Shown: positions 60,601 to 64,000 of the stretch, piece by piece | Layout of the letters: every line of letters starts with the position of its first letter | Position numbering within the stretch: the stretch's first letter is position 1 | DNA from: Litoditis marina | Lineage: Eukaryota > Nematoda > Chromadorea > Rhabditida > Rhabditidae | Length of the DNA stretch: 64,000 bases | Reading direction: 5' to 3' | Assembly: GCA_964036275.1 (NCBI GenBank) | Contig: OZ038440.1 | Location: forward strand, 8,097,690-8,161,689 | The notes under the pieces: generated by a model | Databases searched by the model: none | The model's input: the letters and a program-made list of their open reading frames with translations, nothing else | What the model was told of the DNA's origin: nothing | Translations under genes and position numbers: made by a program

Positions 60601-61163
60601 TAGTTTAGCTGCCACCAACATCGCAGTCTGTCTCGCTTGTTGTCATTCCATTGTGAACAGCATAGTTGTTATTGCTCGAACTTCCTCGTACCGTTGTGCC
60701 CTTTTTGGCACGAAAGAGTACGAGTCAAGAATCTTCACTGTGAACGGTCAGTTTCATATTTTTGGAGCGAATAATAAAAAAGCTCAGATGTGGTGATACA
60801 AACCAGGATAATGAGAGAGAGAAAGAGTATCAGGAAGAGGTACGTTTCGCTTCTACCACAACCAAGCCCAAAACTAACTATCATAAGTCATACCTAATTA
60901 TACCACCATCCAAAAGTCCTAGTGACACAATTATATTTTGTTCAAATAAAATAACCTATCATAAGTTTCTGTTAGCTGGAATACATTTGCTAATTGAAAA
61001 CAAAGTCGCAAAACACACATGGATCATGAACGAATTCTGATTCAGTTTGTAGTGAAGATCTTTAGTGAACGTGCTGTAATAAGCAACACATATTTATTTT
61101 GAATAGTTCAGCATTTTGTTTCCGTTATTTACAGGAACTGCGAATCGAATCACCACGGGCTGA
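57602..61163 (+). CDS. Str-superfamily chemoreceptor (Sri/Srh-like), gene E
   Basis: The model has ten exons and 339 aa: 57602-57673, 57884-57991, 58214-58339, 58552-58670, 59114-59213, 59464-59574, 60052-60177, 60368-60458, 60609-60746, 61135-61163. It belongs to a second subgroup with gene F: GYLSVVVNVVTIFLY, GSLCVFTCLLMVPTAIPGFGG, IFYRHQTVQ, KKNKQWMNTL, SLVPLFLIFLPN, CHSIVNSIVVIARTSSYRCAL. Exon 6 is 6 nt and exon 9 is 3 nt longer than in A-D, frame kept. Intron 2 has a normal TTTCAG acceptor. Intron 7 has a GC donor (CAG|GCGAGT). The conserved RTPSYRRAL of TM7 is changed to RTSSYRCAL. AATAAA is at 61258. A chemosensory role is inferred from the family. Confidence 0.83.
58880..58970 (-). 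repeat. Fragment of the SINE-like element
   Basis: ACATATTTACAAATTTATTCATTCACGTCG...GAGGCGGTGATC matches, inverted, the 3' end of the insert at 10481-10862 and the fragment at 43510. It lies in intron 4 of receptor E. Confidence 0.45.
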
Positions 61164-62222
61164 GAAATACAAGGAAAGTGCTACGTCTCCTCATTACCAC
61201 AAGATGTACCACACAATAATATTGTCCTGAAATCTGAAATGTGTTGTTTAAGTCGAAAATAAATAAACTCATTACTCTGTAGTCATTCTCTTATGGATGA
61301 AATAGATTAGCTTCTTACTGAAGTAAGATGAAGGATTTTCGCACAATTCAAGGAAATAATGTATGAAACTTAAATGCTTTTAGAAAATATGTTTCTCTCT
61401 GTATGAACTTTTCTCTCAGTTTCCATTTATGAAACAAAGAGAAACACATAACAATTTTTTGCTATTTGGATTTAGTCGTTCGAATTTACCAGCAACAAAT
61501 CCGGAACATTGCTGCTGGTAACCGACGTAACTTTAGTACATTTAGCCAGATTGCTAAAGTATGACGCGATAAAAAACTACAAATTGTTCAATTACAGTCT
61601 GGCGCAAAACTAGAAAATGTGACGTTTTGAACTTTAATATCAGCCCTGATCTAGTCCAGAATATGCCTACCATACAATGACTGCAACCAACGTTCGAACT
61701 TTCCAAAAACTGATCTCTAACCAAATCGTCAACGTTATCAAAACATCATTGAACATTCTCTGTAATGAAATAGAATCGAATGCAAACATTTCGAAACAGC
61801 TCACATTCCTACAGTGGGCCACCCTTATTATCCACTTTTAATTTATCTAGTTTCCTAGTTCAGTGTTTATGTGCACCTGTTGTAGTTCAGGTACCTAAAA
61901 TTTGGGTCCAAAAATTTGTTCTTCGCTGTAAAATGTTCACATTGTATTGTAAACTGTTTTTCCGCGTCTGGGAAAGTTAATCATTTCACGTAGTAGGTAG
62001 GAGCAATATTTTGTGCTTCAACCTACTTCCTCCTAATGTTTGGCAATAGTTCACTCAACGTTTTCACACGCAGTTTCACAAGCGTCTGTAGGAAGGAAAG
62101 TACTACATATAAGTGTCTATGGACATGTGAAACTGTTCATTTCCACCTCTCAATAGTTTGCTCAGATTATTCATTACAAAATCATGATTTATTGTTAGAG
62201 TTTTTTGTTACAGTACATTCTA
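61164..62222. other. Intergenic between receptors E and F
   Basis: The polyadenylation signal of gene E is at 61258-61263. Otherwise the sequence is AT-rich with no recognised exon. TTACAG at 62209-62214 shortly before the ATG of gene F is a possible trans-splice acceptor. Confidence 0.4.
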
Positions 62223-63994
62223 ATGGACCCTACCGTTTATGTTCCATACGACGCTGCACCGTACCAGGAACAGAATGTGTTTTATTTGGTTAGTTTACAG
62301 AAAAGCGGAAATCGTGATAAATTTTCCTAAAATCAGGTTGAAATCTCAGAATTTGAAGCACTGGACCATTTCAAAACAATGCACTACTTCTGAAGTAAAT
62401 TCTAACAACGTGTTCACTGTGACTATTCAGTTGAAGATGCCTCTTTATGAAAATATACAAACCCTACCTAGAAACAAGCGAAACTGAAAAACGTGGTTTG
62501 TCAAAACTGTTCTACTCAGCTCTATGTATTAGTAGGAAATTGAATGTGTATGAAATTTTGAAATTCATATTTTTTTTACCGAGATATATTCTAGGTGTGT
62601 GGCTATCTTTCGGTGGTGGTCAATGTCATCACAATATTCTTCTACCAAAGAAGAAGTGAATCATCGATTCGAGTCTACAAGCAGTACTTGACTGTTTTAC
62701 AGGTAAAAAAACTAATTCACTTCGGTTCGTATTTGTCGAATGGTCGCTCTAAGAACACTTACATTGTCACTATGGCGCTGTTTCCCACTTTTTGAATGAT
62801 CAGAACACACCTCAAGCAATCCGCTACCAAAACCTCTCGTTTCGCACAAAAATAATGATTTCCAGGTCTTCTCGGGTTCTCTGTGCGTATTCACCTGTCT
62901 GCTGATGATGCCTACTGCTATCCCGACTTTTGGTGGATACTGTAGTGGTCCAATCACCAGTTACCTCCCCATGTCGTGTCACGTACAGAACGTTAGTTTT
63001 CGACTCGAAACGGTTTCAAAATATACGAAACTCAGAATGTATAGAATGACTTTGGAAAGTCTATCAGTTATATTATCTGAAAAGACAGTACGGACTTTTT
63101 GGAAAATGCATGTGGGACGAACTAGCAGAAGTACAATTTGATTGTACTTCCCACATGCATTTTCCAAAAACTTCATACTGCTCGAATATCAAGCAGACAA
63201 ATTTTTACAAAAATTGGAAAATACATCATTAGCTTTTAGGTCATCCGTCAGTCTTTGGAGCAGGCAACAATGACAGCAGTGATTGGCTGTATATTTTACC
63301 GCCACCAAGCTGTCCAATTGAACAAGTCCTGGTGGAAGCTCTCCAACAAACTATACTGGTGGGTTTTACAAACACAAGGCACCGTAAAAAATGTTATGAA
63401 AGAATTACCCCAAAGATAAAACCATGTGAAAACGTTTTTGTCATATAAATTTGCAACTATTAAGATTGCAAGATTGGAAGCCAGTACTATTCGAGTTCAG
63501 TTTTCTTTCCAATATGTTATCCTTCCAATTTTGAGACAAAGTTCCAATCCCCTAAAAAAATAGAGCTCAAGTCTTATTCATTCCAAAATTGAGTATAATC
63601 GGTTCTTGCACTACACCACAACATATTCCAAACTGACAATGAGGTAGAAATGTAGCGCAAAATAGGCTATAAAAGAACCAGATTTCAGTTATGGTCTCAA
63701 TTTGACTAGGAAAAACTAACGTTTCAACTAGGCAGCGATTTTAAACCATCGGTTCTTCACGTCTAACCACGATACGCAAGAGAGCTATGTATATCTTGGC
63801 ACGCAGTTATACGGTATTCGCAACGACTGAATGGCCTCTATATTAATGAGGTGACTAAAGTGCTTTTGTAGTTCGTAGTATGAACCCTGTTAAGGTTCGT
63901 CATCGTTCTTCTTTATCTGCGTGTGATGCTCAGTGGCATTCTATTTTACTTTGCTGAAATGGACGAGGCAGGACAAACGGAGTATCTGAAAGAA
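62223..63994 (+). CDS. Str-superfamily chemoreceptor (Sri/Srh-like), gene F, 5' half only
   Basis: Exons 1-5 lie in the window: 62223-62288, 62595-62702, 62866-62991, 63240-63358, 63895-63994. The rest continues past the edge. Exons 2-5 have exactly the family lengths and phases; exon 1 is two codons shorter. Segments visible are GYLSVVVNVITIFFY (TM1), MMPTAIPTFGGYCSGP (TM2 and loop), EQATMTAVIGCIFYRHQ (TM3) and VLLYLRVMLSGILFYF (TM4). It is closest to gene E, sharing GSLCVFTCLLM and SESSIRVYKQYLTVLQ. All acceptors are AG and the last donor is GTTGGT, also used in gene E at the same place. Confidence 0.82.
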
Positions 63995-64000
63995 GTTGGT

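Noticed and set aside
1..64000. CRISPR arrays, rRNA genes, bacterial operons or ribosome-binding sites
   Set aside because: None seen. Intron structure and repeat content are eukaryotic.

Overview
The window looks like nuclear DNA of a free-living-type nematode (Rhabditina, for example a Caenorhabditis or Pristionchus relative; the species cannot be fixed from sequence alone). The reasons are a tandem cluster of nematode-type seven-transmembrane chemoreceptors, secreted proteins built from many ShKT modules, many short exons with T-rich 3' splice sites of the TTTTCAG type, and many small inverted-repeat transposons. All gene models were assembled by hand from splice signals, reading phase and comparison between paralogues in the window. 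No database search was possible.

Layout. 0.3-3.1 kb: a possible 5' exon, a 199-bp hAT-like MITE and an orphan ORF with a signal peptide. 3.6-10.1 kb and 19.4-24.2 kb (both minus strand): two paralogous secreted proteins with the order signal peptide, Cys-rich module, five or four ShKT domains, Thr-rich linker, C-type lectin domain. Both keep EPN and WND Ca2+/sugar-binding motifs. 10.3-18.8 kb, between them: a three-level nest of retroelements. A Penelope-like element is split by a decayed plus-strand LINE, whose 3' tail holds an apparently intact minus-strand LINE with a 948-codon ORF. The nest is flanked by two copies of the promoter-side sequence of the first lectin gene. 24.3-26.0 kb: tRNA-derived repeat fragments.

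26.1-50.6 kb and 57.6-64.0 kb (plus strand): six head-to-tail chemoreceptor genes of the Str superfamily (closest in style to Sri/Srh). Each complete one has ten exons with the same intron phases and about 337-339 residues. The second has a 5-nt frameshift and is probably a pseudogene; the sixth runs off the window. Four form one subgroup and the last two another. 51.7-56.2 kb (minus strand), between the subgroups: a seven-exon BAR-domain-type protein of 199 aa and a less certain three-exon gene of unknown function.

The most unusual signal is in splicing. Of about 80 modelled introns, 75 end in AG. Five, in two unrelated families (three receptors and both lectin genes), end in TTTTC(C)G followed by G, exactly where paralogues or reading phase require the acceptor. 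Other points are symmetric phase-1 ShKT exons, several MITE families with recognisable terminal repeats and target duplications, a cluster of ten GGCGCC palindromes in one intron, and a dispersed GAGACGCAG motif.
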